Assembly: GCA_002477905.1 (NCBI GenBank)
Contig: DLLB01000100.1
Span: 1-14,305, forward strand
Source: Clostridiales bacterium UBA7573
GTDB lineage: Bacteria > Bacillota > Clostridia > Oscillospirales > CAG-272
Direction: 5' to 3'
Length of the DNA stretch: 14,305 bases
The notes under the pieces are model-generated. The model worked only from the letters and a program-made list of their open reading frames with translations. It did no database searches and had not been told where the DNA came from. Each line of letters starts with the position of its first letter. Position 1 is the first letter of the stretch. Made by a program: the position numbers and the translations under genes. Positions 1 to 6,417 of this stretch are shown here, in pieces.

Positions 1-51
1 CCGAAATCAAACCGATTTTTTTCTTCATCTGATGATCTCCAACCTTTCCCA

Positions 52-75
52 CCGCGTTTTCCCTGCGGCTTTTTT
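52..75 (+). terminator. weak terminator-like hairpin of an upstream gene
   Basis: CCGCG (52-56) can pair with TGCGG (64-68), including one G-T pair, around a 7-base loop, and is followed by C and six T (70-75). The stem is short, so this is only a candidate. It could end a gene lying to the left of the window. The rest of 1-231 holds no gene I can support. Confidence 0.3.
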
Positions 76-195
76 GTATACTGTATGCTTAAATTCTTCC
101 GAATATGCCGATACTTCTCTGACGCTTTTCACAGAAAAATGGAAAATTCAGAAAAAAGTTTACGCATTCGTCTTTCCTTTTTCGTTTCTTTGCGT

Positions 196-201
196 TATAC
201 T
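196..201 (+). promoter_or_regulatory. possible -10 element of the RluA-family gene
   Basis: TATACT at 196-201 lies 21 bases before a GGAG ribosome site and could be a -10 box. No convincing -35 is seen at the right distance (173-178 reads TTTCCT). A similar TATACTGTA occurs at 77-85, so two weak starts are possible. Confidence 0.3.
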
Positions 202-221
202 GTAGGTACTGATTTATTTTC

Positions 222-225
222 GGAG
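222..225 (+). promoter_or_regulatory. ribosome binding site fixing the RluA-family start
   Basis: GGAG sits six bases before ATG 232. It supports this start over the open-frame ATG at 85, whose extra 49 codons encode no recognisable domain. Confidence 0.6.
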
Positions 226-231
226 TATGGT

Positions 232-1161
232 ATGGATTTCACAATTTCCGCAAGTCAGGACGGAATGCTGCTCCGCACATATCTGTTCTCTGTCCTGCAT
301 CTGTCTCGTCGTATCGTCACTCAACTCAAACAAACTGCCTTTGGCATTACCCTGAATCAAGCCCCTGTGACTGTTCGTGCAATCGTACATACGGGAGATC
401 GGCTCTCCCTCGCGCTCTCGGATACAGCGGAAGACGAAAATCCGCAGATCCTTCCCGTAGATCTGCCGATTGAAATTCTATATGAGGACGATTGGCTTTA
501 TGCCGTTTGTAAACCAGCCGGTATGCCGACACATCCGACGCATGGGCATTACTGCGACACCCTTGCAAATGCACTGACTTATCGGAACCTCTGCACCGGC
601 ACCCCTTTTTGTTTTCGTGCCGTCAACCGTTTAGATCGGAATACAAGCGGCATTGTATTGGTCGCAAAACATAAACTGTGTGCCTGCCTGATGGCGAAAA
701 AAATGCAAGCGGGGGAAATGGAAAAACAGTACCTCGCGGTTGTTGTCGGCGTACCCTTACAGTCAGAAGGAATCATTGACCTGCCGATCCGACGGGCAAA
801 AGAAAGCATCATTCTGCGCGAGGTTTCCGATCTTGCAGACGCAGATCCCGCAAAAACACGTTATCGGGTGCTATACGTTGCGCCGGACAATTCTTACAGC
901 ATTCTCGCCGTGCGCCCCCTAACGGGACGTACCCATCAAATCAGAGTTCATTTTGCTGCGATCGGTCATCCGCTGATGGGAGACTCTTTATACGGAACTG
1001 CTTCCCCGCTGATTTCCCGCCATGCATTGCATGCCACCAGTCTCCGGTTTACACATCCGCAAAATAATTCTCCCGTAGAAGTTCTTGCACCGCCCCCGCC
1101 CGACCTCTGTGAAATCTGGAAAGGAGCTTGGATATGGAACGCACAGTATCACAATTTATAA
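232..1161 (+). CDS. RluA-family RNA pseudouridine synthase
   Basis: This cytoplasmic enzyme should isomerise uridine to pseudouridine in rRNA or tRNA. The 309-aa product has an S4-like N-terminal part (about residues 10-65) and then the RluA catalytic domain. Visible motifs are KPAGMPTHPT (94-103), NRLDRNTSG (132-140) with the presumed catalytic Asp135, and near the C-terminus GRTHQIRVHF followed by GHPLMGDSLYG. The histidine often seen before RLDR is Asn132 here. The reading frame is open back to 85, but the SD at 222-225 and the start of family similarity favour 232. Its end overlaps the next gene by 28 bases, so the two are probably translated from one mRNA. The target uridine cannot be told from sequence alone: RluD-, RluC- and YlyB-like members look alike at this level. 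Confidence 0.9.
   Translation: MDFTISASQDGMLLRTYLFSVLHLSRRIVTQLKQTAFGITLNQAPVTVRAIVHTGDRLSLALSDTAEDENPQILPVDLPIEILYEDDWLYAVCKPAGMPTHPTHGHYCDTLANALTYRNLCTGTPFCFRAVNRLDRNTSGIVLVAKHKLCACLMAKKMQAGEMEKQYLAVVVGVPLQSEGIIDLPIRRAKESIILREVSDLADADPAKTRYRVLYVAPDNSYSILAVRPLTGRTHQIRVHFAAIGHPLMGDSLYGTASPLISRHALHATSLRFTHPQNNSPVEVLAPPPPDLCEIWKGAWIWNAQYHNL
1121..1126 (+). promoter_or_regulatory. ribosome binding site fixing the DUF3810 start
   Basis: AAGGAG lies seven bases before ATG 1134. An in-frame TTG at 1128 is only one base away, too close to be used, so ATG 1134 is chosen. The site lies inside the preceding coding region, which fits translational coupling. Confidence 0.65.
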
Positions 1162-2294
1162 CCACAAAAAACAAAATCAGAGACAAGCTTTGCAAAATTC
1201 TGCATAAATATATTCCGCGTGCCGTATGGTTTTTGCTTGGCTTCAGCGCCGTCAGTGGCATTATTTATTTTCTATGTACCAAATTTCCGTTACTAGCGGA
1301 CGGCATCACAAAAAGCGTCGGAGCTGCTCTGCGCTTTCTGTTTGCCCATCTGACCTCCTGGATTCCCTTTTCCGTTGCAGAAGTCACGCTTACCACGCTT
1401 CCGTTTACCGTCGGTGCTTTTTGCATTTATCTGATCCGCCTTTGCAAGAAAAACGAAACGCGCGCCATCCGGCTATTGGCACTGGTCATTGCGATTGCCA
1501 CTGCGGCATATTCCCTGTTTTTGTGGATGTTCGCCATCGGCTACCGCGGAACGCCACTGGATCAAAAACTCGGCATGAATCGTCAGAATGTTTCTACAAA
1601 AGAGCTGACACAAACTGCAGAAATCTTAGCAAAAGAACTGCAAAAAGCTGAAAAATCGGTATTTTTTGCAGACAGCGGCTTTTCCGTCATGCCCTATTCT
1701 TATGCGGAATTGAACCGACGGCTGAATTCTGCTTACGCAACAATCAGTGAAACCTATGATTTTATTCCATCCTTGCGCGCAAATGTGAAATTTATTGCAT
1801 TAAGCAAGGTCATGTCCTATACACACTTTACCGGAGTATATATTTATTACACGGGCGAGGCAAATATCAATATTGATTTTCCGACATTCTCTACCGTGTA
1901 CACTGCGGCACACGAAATGTCGCATCAGCGAGGAATCGCCCCGGAAGACGAAGCGAATTTCATGGCGTTTTTAGTGTGTCTTGCAAGCGAGGACGCTTAT
2001 ATCCGTTACTGCGCATATTTGAATATGTTTCAATATATCTCCGCAAAGCTCTACGCCGTAGATGCCTTTGCCTATACACGGATTTACTCGTCACTACCAC
2101 GTTCTGTGCGGCTTGAACTTTCCGCATACAGCGCTTTCTTTGACCAATATCGGGATTCTACCGTGGCGCAGGTCACAGATGCCATGAATGATAACTATCT
2201 GAAATCCCACGGGCAAAAAGCCGGAACGCAAAGTTATGGATTGGTTGTAGATCTTGCCGTAGCATACTACCGCGCAAACGGAAAATTGTCATAA
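1134..2294 (+). CDS. DUF3810 family membrane protein, putative zinc metallopeptidase
   Basis: The 386-aa product resembles the DUF3810 family. About three hydrophobic segments (roughly residues 28-48, 80-103 and 112-136) are followed by a long soluble part. That part carries HEMSHQRG (260-267), an HExxH zinc-ligand/catalytic motif, then EDEANF, whose acidic residues are candidate further ligands. Other family-like stretches are SYTHFTGVYIYYTGEANIN just before the motif and NDNYLKSHGQ with SYGLVVDLAVAYY at the C-terminus. The arrangement suggests a membrane-anchored peptidase acting outside the membrane. To my knowledge the family has no settled substrate, so the activity is inferred. The gene overlaps the pseudouridine synthase by 28 bases and ends just before the hairpin at 2302. 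Confidence 0.8.
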   Translation: MERTVSQFITTKNKIRDKLCKILHKYIPRAVWFLLGFSAVSGIIYFLCTKFPLLADGITKSVGAALRFLFAHLTSWIPFSVAEVTLTTLPFTVGAFCIYLIRLCKKNETRAIRLLALVIAIATAAYSLFLWMFAIGYRGTPLDQKLGMNRQNVSTKELTQTAEILAKELQKAEKSVFFADSGFSVMPYSYAELNRRLNSAYATISETYDFIPSLRANVKFIALSKVMSYTHFTGVYIYYTGEANINIDFPTFSTVYTAAHEMSHQRGIAPEDEANFMAFLVCLASEDAYIRYCAYLNMFQYISAKLYAVDAFAYTRIYSSLPRSVRLELSAYSAFFDQYRDSTVAQVTDAMNDNYLKSHGQKAGTQSYGLVVDLAVAYYRANGKLS

Positions 2295-2301
2295 AAAATA
2301 C

Positions 2302-2343
2302 AAGCAACGCCCCCTGTTTCAAAGAAACTAAGGAGCGTTGCTT
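2302..2343. terminator. bidirectional terminator between convergent genes
   Basis: AAGCAACGC (2302-2310) pairs perfectly with GCGTTGCTT (2335-2343). Further inner pairing (GTTTC 2316-2320 with GAAAC 2324-2328) extends the hairpin. On the minus strand the stem is followed by GTATTTTTTAT, a good U-tract. On the plus strand the tail is the poorer CCTTTAT. The hairpin lies between the stops of the DUF3810 gene and the minus-strand unknown gene and can serve both. Confidence 0.75.
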
Positions 2344-2354
2344 CCTTTATAAAA

Positions 2355-2879
2355 TTATGTCGTCTCCGGATATAAACAGTGCCGCACATCGCGCAGCAAC
2401 CGTTCACAATCAAAATGTTTTTTCGGAATCCGTTTTCCGATAATCGAAACAGAAGCAATGACCGTATCTGCACACAACGCATACTTGGTAGTACTGTTGG
2501 CAGTCCGAAATGCGGTATAATTCATTCGCAAACGCATGTCCGCATATTTATTTTGGTGGCTGACAAATTTCCGTTCCGGACGATTGCCTTCCATACAAAT
2601 CGGAATCACTGAAATTTCAAGCAAGGCATCCCCATAATCATCTGCGTGCAGCGCAGACAATTTGTGTTCTATCGTTTCCATGATTTCCGTCATCACATAG
2701 GCAATTTGCGCATCTGCTTCACAAGAAAGGATAAAAAACCGACGTGGTAACGGTTTTAAAGTTGGCACATCGGTCGGCTTTGGCTGATCTTGTATCAGAG
2801 TCGCCGTCAATTTTTCTTCCGTTCTGTCAAAGTGCCCAGCGTCGTTATCTGCATTTGATAGAATTTGCTTCAGCTCCAA
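2355..2879 (-). CDS. hypothetical protein, no family recognised
   Basis: I do not recognise this 174-aa protein. It starts with TTG (2877-2879) behind an excellent SD and has its own strong promoter, so it is very likely real. No signal peptide or membrane segment is visible, so it should be cytoplasmic. The first ~45 residues are polar, with a proline-rich stretch (residues 33-45, PKPTDVPTLKPLP). They are followed by a more regular alpha/beta-looking part: RRFFILSCEADAQIAYVM, an acidic-hydrophobic helix with METIEHKLSALHADDYGD, then beta-like LLEISVIPICMEG and later ALCADTVIASVSIIGKR. It contains four cysteines without a metal-binding spacing. It is transcribed alone, divergent from metA and convergent with the DUF3810 gene, so its context gives little clue to function. 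Confidence 0.75.
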   Translation of the reverse strand: MELKQILSNADNDAGHFDRTEEKLTATLIQDQPKPTDVPTLKPLPRRFFILSCEADAQIAYVMTEIMETIEHKLSALHADDYGDALLEISVIPICMEGNRPERKFVSHQNKYADMRLRMNYTAFRTANSTTKYALCADTVIASVSIIGKRIPKKHFDCERLLRDVRHCLYPETT

Positions 2880-2886
2880 CTTTTAT

Positions 2887-2893
2887 CCCCTCC
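2887..2893 (-). promoter_or_regulatory. strong ribosome binding site before a TTG start
   Basis: On the minus strand GGAGGGG is followed by seven bases and TTG (2879-2877). No ATG lies near in frame, so this site decides the start of the unknown gene. Confidence 0.75.
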
Positions 2894-2910
2894 ATTCTTC
2901 CTATATTTTA

Positions 2911-2939
2911 ATTTTAATACATCCTATTTATTTTGTCAA
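2911..2939 (-). promoter_or_regulatory. sigma-A-type promoter of the minus-strand unknown gene
   Basis: Read on the minus strand, the perfect -35 TTGACA (2939-2934) is followed by 17 bases and the -10 TAAAAT (2916-2911). Transcription should start near 2905, giving a leader of about 25 bases. The promoter points away from the metA promoter. Confidence 0.8.
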
Positions 2940-3017
2940 GCATTGTTTTGAAAAAACACCCTCCGCAAACCATCCCGCTCCGACAGACGTGATTTCCCAA
3001 ATAAGACTGCAAAATGC

Positions 3018-3046
3018 TTGACTTTTCCTGATTCCTATGTTATAAT
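3018..3046 (+). promoter_or_regulatory. sigma-A-type promoter of metA
   Basis: TTGACT (3018-3023), a 17-base spacer and a perfect TATAAT (3041-3046). The start should lie near 3053, leaving a leader of about 38 bases, too short for an S-box (SAM) riboswitch or T-box. Any methionine control must therefore act at the promoter or on the enzyme. Confidence 0.85.
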
Positions 3047-3090
3047 TTACAAAATACTTTTTTGATTTTTCAGAAAGAACAGGAATTCCC

Positions 3091-4008
3091 ATGCCTATCA
3101 AAATTCCGAACGGTTTGCCTGCCATTCATACACTGCAAGAAGAAAATATCTTCGTTATTAACGAAACCAGGGCGCTCACACAAGATATTCGCCCTTTACG
3201 CATATTGCTCTTAAATCTGATGCCACAAAAAATCATAACCGAAACGCAAATTGCGCGGCTGATCGCCAACACGCCGTTACAAGTGGAATTACAGCTGTTA
3301 CAAACGGCGTCTCACCGCCCGAAACATGTGGCACCGGAACATATGATCGCATTCTATCAAACCTTTGACCAGATACAAACAGAACGGTTTGACGGATTCA
3401 TCATTACCGGCGCGCCGGTGGAACAAATGCCTTTTGAACAAGTTGGTTATTGGGATGAGCTTTGCAAAATCATGGAGTGGAGCAAAACGCATGTCACCAG
3501 CACCCTGCACATCTGTTGGGGTGCGCAAGCCGGTTTATACTATCATTTCGGGATTCCGAAATGCCCGCTGAAAAAGAAGCTCTCCGGTATTTATGCGCAT
3601 CACCTGGATCAACGCTATTCCCCTCTTTTCCGCGGATTTGACGACTTGTTTATGATCCCGCATTCCCGCTATACAACCTGCCGTCGGGAAGATATTGCGG
3701 CAACCGACGCATTGCAGATCATGGCAAGCTCTGAAGAAGCAGGCGTTGCCGTCTGCATGAGTGAAAACGGAAAACAGATTTTTTTAATGGGCCATCCGGA
3801 ATATGATGTATATACACTTGCAGAAGAATATCAACGCGACTTGCGCGCGGGATTGGATCCTGCCATACCGGAAAACTATTTTCCAAAAGATGATCCTTCC
3901 CTTTTTCCCCGCATGACCTGGCGCAGCAGTGCCGCTTTATTTTATTCCAACTGGCTGAATTATTTTGTCTATCAGCAAACGCCTTACAATCTTAATGAAC
4001 TGGCGTAA
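3091..4008 (+). CDS. metA: homoserine O-acyltransferase MetA, predicted acetyl-CoA type
   Basis: MetA acylates the hydroxyl of L-homoserine, the first committed step of methionine synthesis, in the cytoplasm. The 305-aa length is typical of the family. The catalytic residues fall at the expected numbers: Cys142 in HICWGAQAG, and His235 and Glu237 in MGHPEYD. Residue 111 (TGAPVEQMPFE) is glutamate. In characterised MetA proteins Glu111 goes with acetyl-CoA and Gly111 with succinyl-CoA, so the product is predicted to be O-acetylhomoserine despite the usual 'succinyltransferase' label. AGGA six bases before ATG 3091 supports the start. The gene has its own strong promoter and is followed 21 bases later by a DUF445 gene, probably co-transcribed. 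No other methionine gene is in the window. Confidence 0.95.
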   Translation: MPIKIPNGLPAIHTLQEENIFVINETRALTQDIRPLRILLLNLMPQKIITETQIARLIANTPLQVELQLLQTASHRPKHVAPEHMIAFYQTFDQIQTERFDGFIITGAPVEQMPFEQVGYWDELCKIMEWSKTHVTSTLHICWGAQAGLYYHFGIPKCPLKKKLSGIYAHHLDQRYSPLFRGFDDLFMIPHSRYTTCRREDIAATDALQIMASSEEAGVAVCMSENGKQIFLMGHPEYDVYTLAEEYQRDLRAGLDPAIPENYFPKDDPSLFPRMTWRSSAALFYSNWLNYFVYQQTPYNLNELA

Positions 4009-4029
4009 TTCGCAGAATAGGATGATACT

Positions 4030-4992
4030 ATGAACATCGGATCTTTTCTTTCTCTTGCCGCAGGTCCTATCCTCGGTGCTGTAATCGGATTAGGGACAAA
4101 CTATCTTGCGGTCAAAATGTTGTTTCGCCCGTTATACCCGAAAAAGCTATTCGGCATCCGTCTCCCGTTTACACCCGGTATCATTCCAAAGCGCAAAGCC
4201 GCGCTTGCGCATGCCATCGGCGCGGCGGTCGGAGAACAGTTATTTACCGCCGAAGATATAGAGGAAACCTTCCGTAATCCGAAAACGCGGGATACCATCA
4301 TCCAAGAGATCTGCCGCATCTTAGAGGAGATTCCGGCAGACACCGCCATCGAGCGAATCGGAGATCAATTATCCAATCGGCTGACCGAGCTTCAGATTGG
4401 ACAGATCATCGCGGAAAAAGGTGCACAGATTTTACGGGAAAAAGCCAAAGGTTCCATGTTCGCGTTACTGTTGAACGATCGGCTGATTCAGTCTATTGCC
4501 GCTCCGATCGGTTCCCAGATTGAAGATTATCTGAGGGAAAATCGAGATCTGCTGTTACGCAGTGTGCTCAGCGGAAAACGTCCGGACCTTGCCGTCATTC
4601 AAGAAACCGACGATCCGGAAAAAATCGCCGATGAAGACATGCTACTGGCGATGCAGGATTCCTCCGCTTCTTCTCCGATAATTTCTCTGCCAGAACTCTC
4701 TGTAGCAAATACACAGGAGACGGATGGCTCTCTGCTTTCTCTGATCGGAATTTCTCATGATATGTTGGTCGAAAAAGTTTCACATGCTTATGATTCCTTT
4801 TTGACAGGAAATACGCCAGTGAAAGCCTTTCATCTGGACGTTGCAGGTACCGTAGAACGCAAGATCAACGCAATGGACGTGAAAGAACTGGAAAATCTCG
4901 TTTTATTTGTCATGCGCAAAGAGCTTCGCAGTTTGGTTTGGCTTGGCGGATTACTCGGCTTTTTGTTGGGACTACTGAATCTTTTGTGGTAA
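4030..4992 (+). CDS. UPF0754/DUF445 family membrane protein (YheB-like)
   Basis: The 320-aa product begins with a hydrophobic segment (about residues 8-30) running into GTNYLAVKMLFRPLYPKK and the PFTPGIIPKRK stretch typical of DUF445/UPF0754 proteins. A long helical, charged middle part follows. The protein ends with VERKINAMDVKELENLVL and a second membrane segment (about 302-320, LVWLGGLLGFLLGLLNLLW). Both ends are thus membrane anchors, with the middle probably on one side of the membrane. Residues about 195-235 are acidic and Ser-rich and look like a variable insertion. The molecular function of the family is not established. AGGA seven bases before ATG 4030 supports the start. It follows metA by 21 bases with no hairpin between, so it is probably in the metA transcript. 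I see no clear terminator after it. Confidence 0.9.
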   Translation: MNIGSFLSLAAGPILGAVIGLGTNYLAVKMLFRPLYPKKLFGIRLPFTPGIIPKRKAALAHAIGAAVGEQLFTAEDIEETFRNPKTRDTIIQEICRILEEIPADTAIERIGDQLSNRLTELQIGQIIAEKGAQILREKAKGSMFALLLNDRLIQSIAAPIGSQIEDYLRENRDLLLRSVLSGKRPDLAVIQETDDPEKIADEDMLLAMQDSSASSPIISLPELSVANTQETDGSLLSLIGISHDMLVEKVSHAYDSFLTGNTPVKAFHLDVAGTVERKINAMDVKELENLVLFVMRKELRSLVWLGGLLGFLLGLLNLLW

Positions 4993-5010
4993 ATCCGATT
5001 TGTTTACAAG

Positions 5011-5030
5011 TCATTCAAAATCATTCAAAA
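5011..5030 (+). repeat. tandem 10-bp repeat upstream of the rimM promoter
   Basis: TCATTCAAAA occurs twice in perfect tandem (5011-5020 and 5021-5030), ending six bases before the extended -10 element. It occupies the -35 region. Spaced at one helical turn, it could be a factor-binding site or an A/T-rich UP-like element. It could also be chance in an A-rich intergenic stretch. Confidence 0.6.
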
Positions 5031-5035
5031 AACTG

Positions 5036-5044
5036 TGCTATAAT
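5036..5044 (+). promoter_or_regulatory. extended -10 promoter of the rimM-trmD operon
   Basis: TGCTATAAT (5036-5044) is a perfect extended -10 (TGn plus TATAAT). There is no -35 hexamer at 16-18 bases (5016-5021 reads CAAAAT), which is normal for extended -10 promoters. Transcription should start near 5051, giving a leader of about 90 bases before rimM. Confidence 0.75.
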
Positions 5045-5068
5045 AAGCTATCATACGCTGTTTGAAAA

Positions 5069-5126
5069 GAATCCCTGTTATGTATATTTGGCATCTGTTT
5101 TCCGCAGGTAACAACAGACAGGATTC
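5069..5126 (+). promoter_or_regulatory. possible folded leader of the rimM mRNA
   Basis: GAATCC (5069-5074) can pair with GGATTC (5121-5126), extended by TGT/ACA after one bulged C. Inside, CTGTT (5095-5099) can pair with AACAG (5113-5117). The fold ends just before the rimM ribosome site (AAGGAAA, about 5130-5136). No terminator tail is present, so any role would be in translation or mRNA stability. I recognise no named leader class. Confidence 0.35.
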
Positions 5127-5141
5127 AGAAAGGAAATCCGT

Positions 5142-5684
5142 ATGGAACCGTTTTTGCAAACCGGAAAAATTGTGGCAACGCACGGTGTACACGGCGATGT
5201 ACGAATAGACGCATGGTGCGATACCCCGCAGGTGCTGATGGCATTGCGCACACTCTATCTGAAAGAACCATCCGGCTATGTACCGCTGACTCTCACCAAA
5301 GCAACGCTTCATAAGCAAATGGTACTTGCACATTTTGCAGACTGTGATACACTGAACCAAGCGCTTCTCTATAAAAATCGAATCGTTTATGCGGATCGAA
5401 AGGATCTCCCCCTTCCCAAAGGCGGATTTTTCATTGCGGATTTGATCGGCTTACCGGTCATTGACGCAGTTACACACCTATGCTATGGCACAGTGGCGGA
5501 TCTGACACACGGGGCGGCAAATGATCTGTATGAAATTCAAACCCCAAACGGTATTGTCTACATGCCGGCAGTCAGTGCCTTTGTAAAAGCAGTCGATTTG
5601 GAAAAAGGAATCTTTGTTACACCGATTCCGGGGTTATTTGACGAGCGCAACCAAAAGCAGGAGGAATCTCCCCATGCGCTTTGA
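5142..5684 (+). CDS. rimM: 16S rRNA processing protein RimM
   Basis: RimM is a cytoplasmic assembly factor that binds the 30S head through protein S19 and helps maturation of the 3' domain of 16S rRNA. The 180-aa product shows the N-terminal beta-barrel signature GKIVATHGVHGDVRI (residues 8-22) and the linker into the PRC-barrel, FFIADLIGLPVID, followed by a C-terminal barrel with NDLYEIQ and VYMPAVSAFV. Length is typical. AAGGAAA precedes ATG 5142. The end overlaps trmD by 11 bases, the common rimM-trmD pairing. Unlike the usual Firmicutes arrangement, rpsP and the KH-domain gene are not upstream and rplS is not downstream. Confidence 0.93.
   Translation: MEPFLQTGKIVATHGVHGDVRIDAWCDTPQVLMALRTLYLKEPSGYVPLTLTKATLHKQMVLAHFADCDTLNQALLYKNRIVYADRKDLPLPKGGFFIADLIGLPVIDAVTHLCYGTVADLTHGAANDLYEIQTPNGIVYMPAVSAFVKAVDLEKGIFVTPIPGLFDERNQKQEESPHAL
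5659..5664 (+). promoter_or_regulatory. ribosome binding site fixing the trmD start
   Basis: AGGAGG inside the end of rimM lies nine bases before ATG 5674. This, and the fact that TrmD family similarity begins at MRFDVLTLFPE, rejects the earlier in-frame start at 5614. Confidence 0.8.
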
Positions 5685-6354
5685 CGTGCTGACTTTGTTT
5701 CCGGAAATGGTTGACACCATTCTTCGCACCAGTATTCTCGGCAGAGCCATGGATGCGCAGATTTTCTCCGCCTATACCCATCAAATCCGAGATTACAGCC
5801 AGGACAAGCATCATCGCGTGGATGATACGCCTTATGGCGGTGGAAAAGGAATGCTTTTGCGTCCGGAACCCATTGACGCCTGTTACCATGCCGTTTTGAA
5901 GCAATCACCGGAATGCAAAAAGCGGCATACCATCTATTTATCCCCGCAAGGAAAAATTCTGACGCAGCAAAAAGCAAAATCGCTTTTGGAATATGACCAG
6001 TTAATTTTACTGTGCGGACACTACGAAGGTGTTGACCAACGGATTCTGGATGAAATTGTGGAGGAAGAAATTTCGGTGGGCGACTACATTCTGACCGGTG
6101 GGGAACTCCCCGCCTGTATCCTGATTGATTGCGTTGCGCGGTTGATCGAGGGAGTTCTTGCGGATTCTGCCTGCCATGAAATCGAAAGCATTTCCTGCGG
6201 TATGTTAGAATATCCGCAATATACCCATCCGGCAGAATTTCACGGGAAAGCCGTACCGCAAGTTTTACTGAACGGCAATCATGCAGAGATTGCAGCTTGG
6301 CGCTTTGCGCAAGCTTTGGAAAAAACCAAGCGGCAAAGACCGGATCTCTTATAA
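5674..6354 (+). CDS. trmD: tRNA (guanine-37-N1)-methyltransferase TrmD
   Basis: TrmD uses S-adenosylmethionine to methylate N1 of G37 next to the anticodon, which prevents +1 frameshifting. The 226-aa product has the SPOUT (trefoil-knot) layout: MRFDVLTLFPEM at the start, VDDTPYGGGKGM (49-60), IYLSPQGK (87-94), LLCGHYEGVDQR (112-123), VGDYILTGGELPA (135-147) and VLLNGNHAEIAAWR (197-210). Arg156, equivalent to E. coli Arg154, is kept. By gap-free alignment the catalytic Asp169 of E. coli corresponds to Glu171 here, and the neighbouring YTRP is YTHP (His185). Both changes are unusual. The protein is somewhat shorter than the E. coli enzyme (255 aa) at the C-terminus. It overlaps rimM by 11 bases and is followed 63 bases later by a ligase-like gene with no terminator between. 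Confidence 0.93.
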   Translation: MRFDVLTLFPEMVDTILRTSILGRAMDAQIFSAYTHQIRDYSQDKHHRVDDTPYGGGKGMLLRPEPIDACYHAVLKQSPECKKRHTIYLSPQGKILTQQKAKSLLEYDQLILLCGHYEGVDQRILDEIVEEEISVGDYILTGGELPACILIDCVARLIEGVLADSACHEIESISCGMLEYPQYTHPAEFHGKAVPQVLLNGNHAEIAAWRFAQALEKTKRQRPDLL

Positions 6355-6417
6355 TTTTCCTCAATAGCAAACCGTTTTTTCAATAATTTCATTTTCTTTT
6401 GTGAAGGGAGCTTCCGT

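Noticed and set aside
4..22. AAATC/GATTT hairpin with T run at the window start, as a terminator
   Set aside because: The stem is five A/T-rich pairs and is cut by the window edge, so it cannot be judged.
85..231. N-terminal extension of the RluA-family gene from ATG 85
   Set aside because: No ribosome site is seen before 85, the extra residues match no domain, and GGAG at 222 points to ATG 232.
3047..3090. Possible SAM riboswitch or T-box before metA
   Set aside because: The promoter is too close to the gene; the leader of about 38 bases cannot hold either structure.
5558..6370. Minus-strand open frame of 270 codons opposite rimM and trmD
   Set aside because: It lies fully opposite two conserved genes, has no ribosome site worth noting and encodes no recognisable domain; it is a shadow frame.
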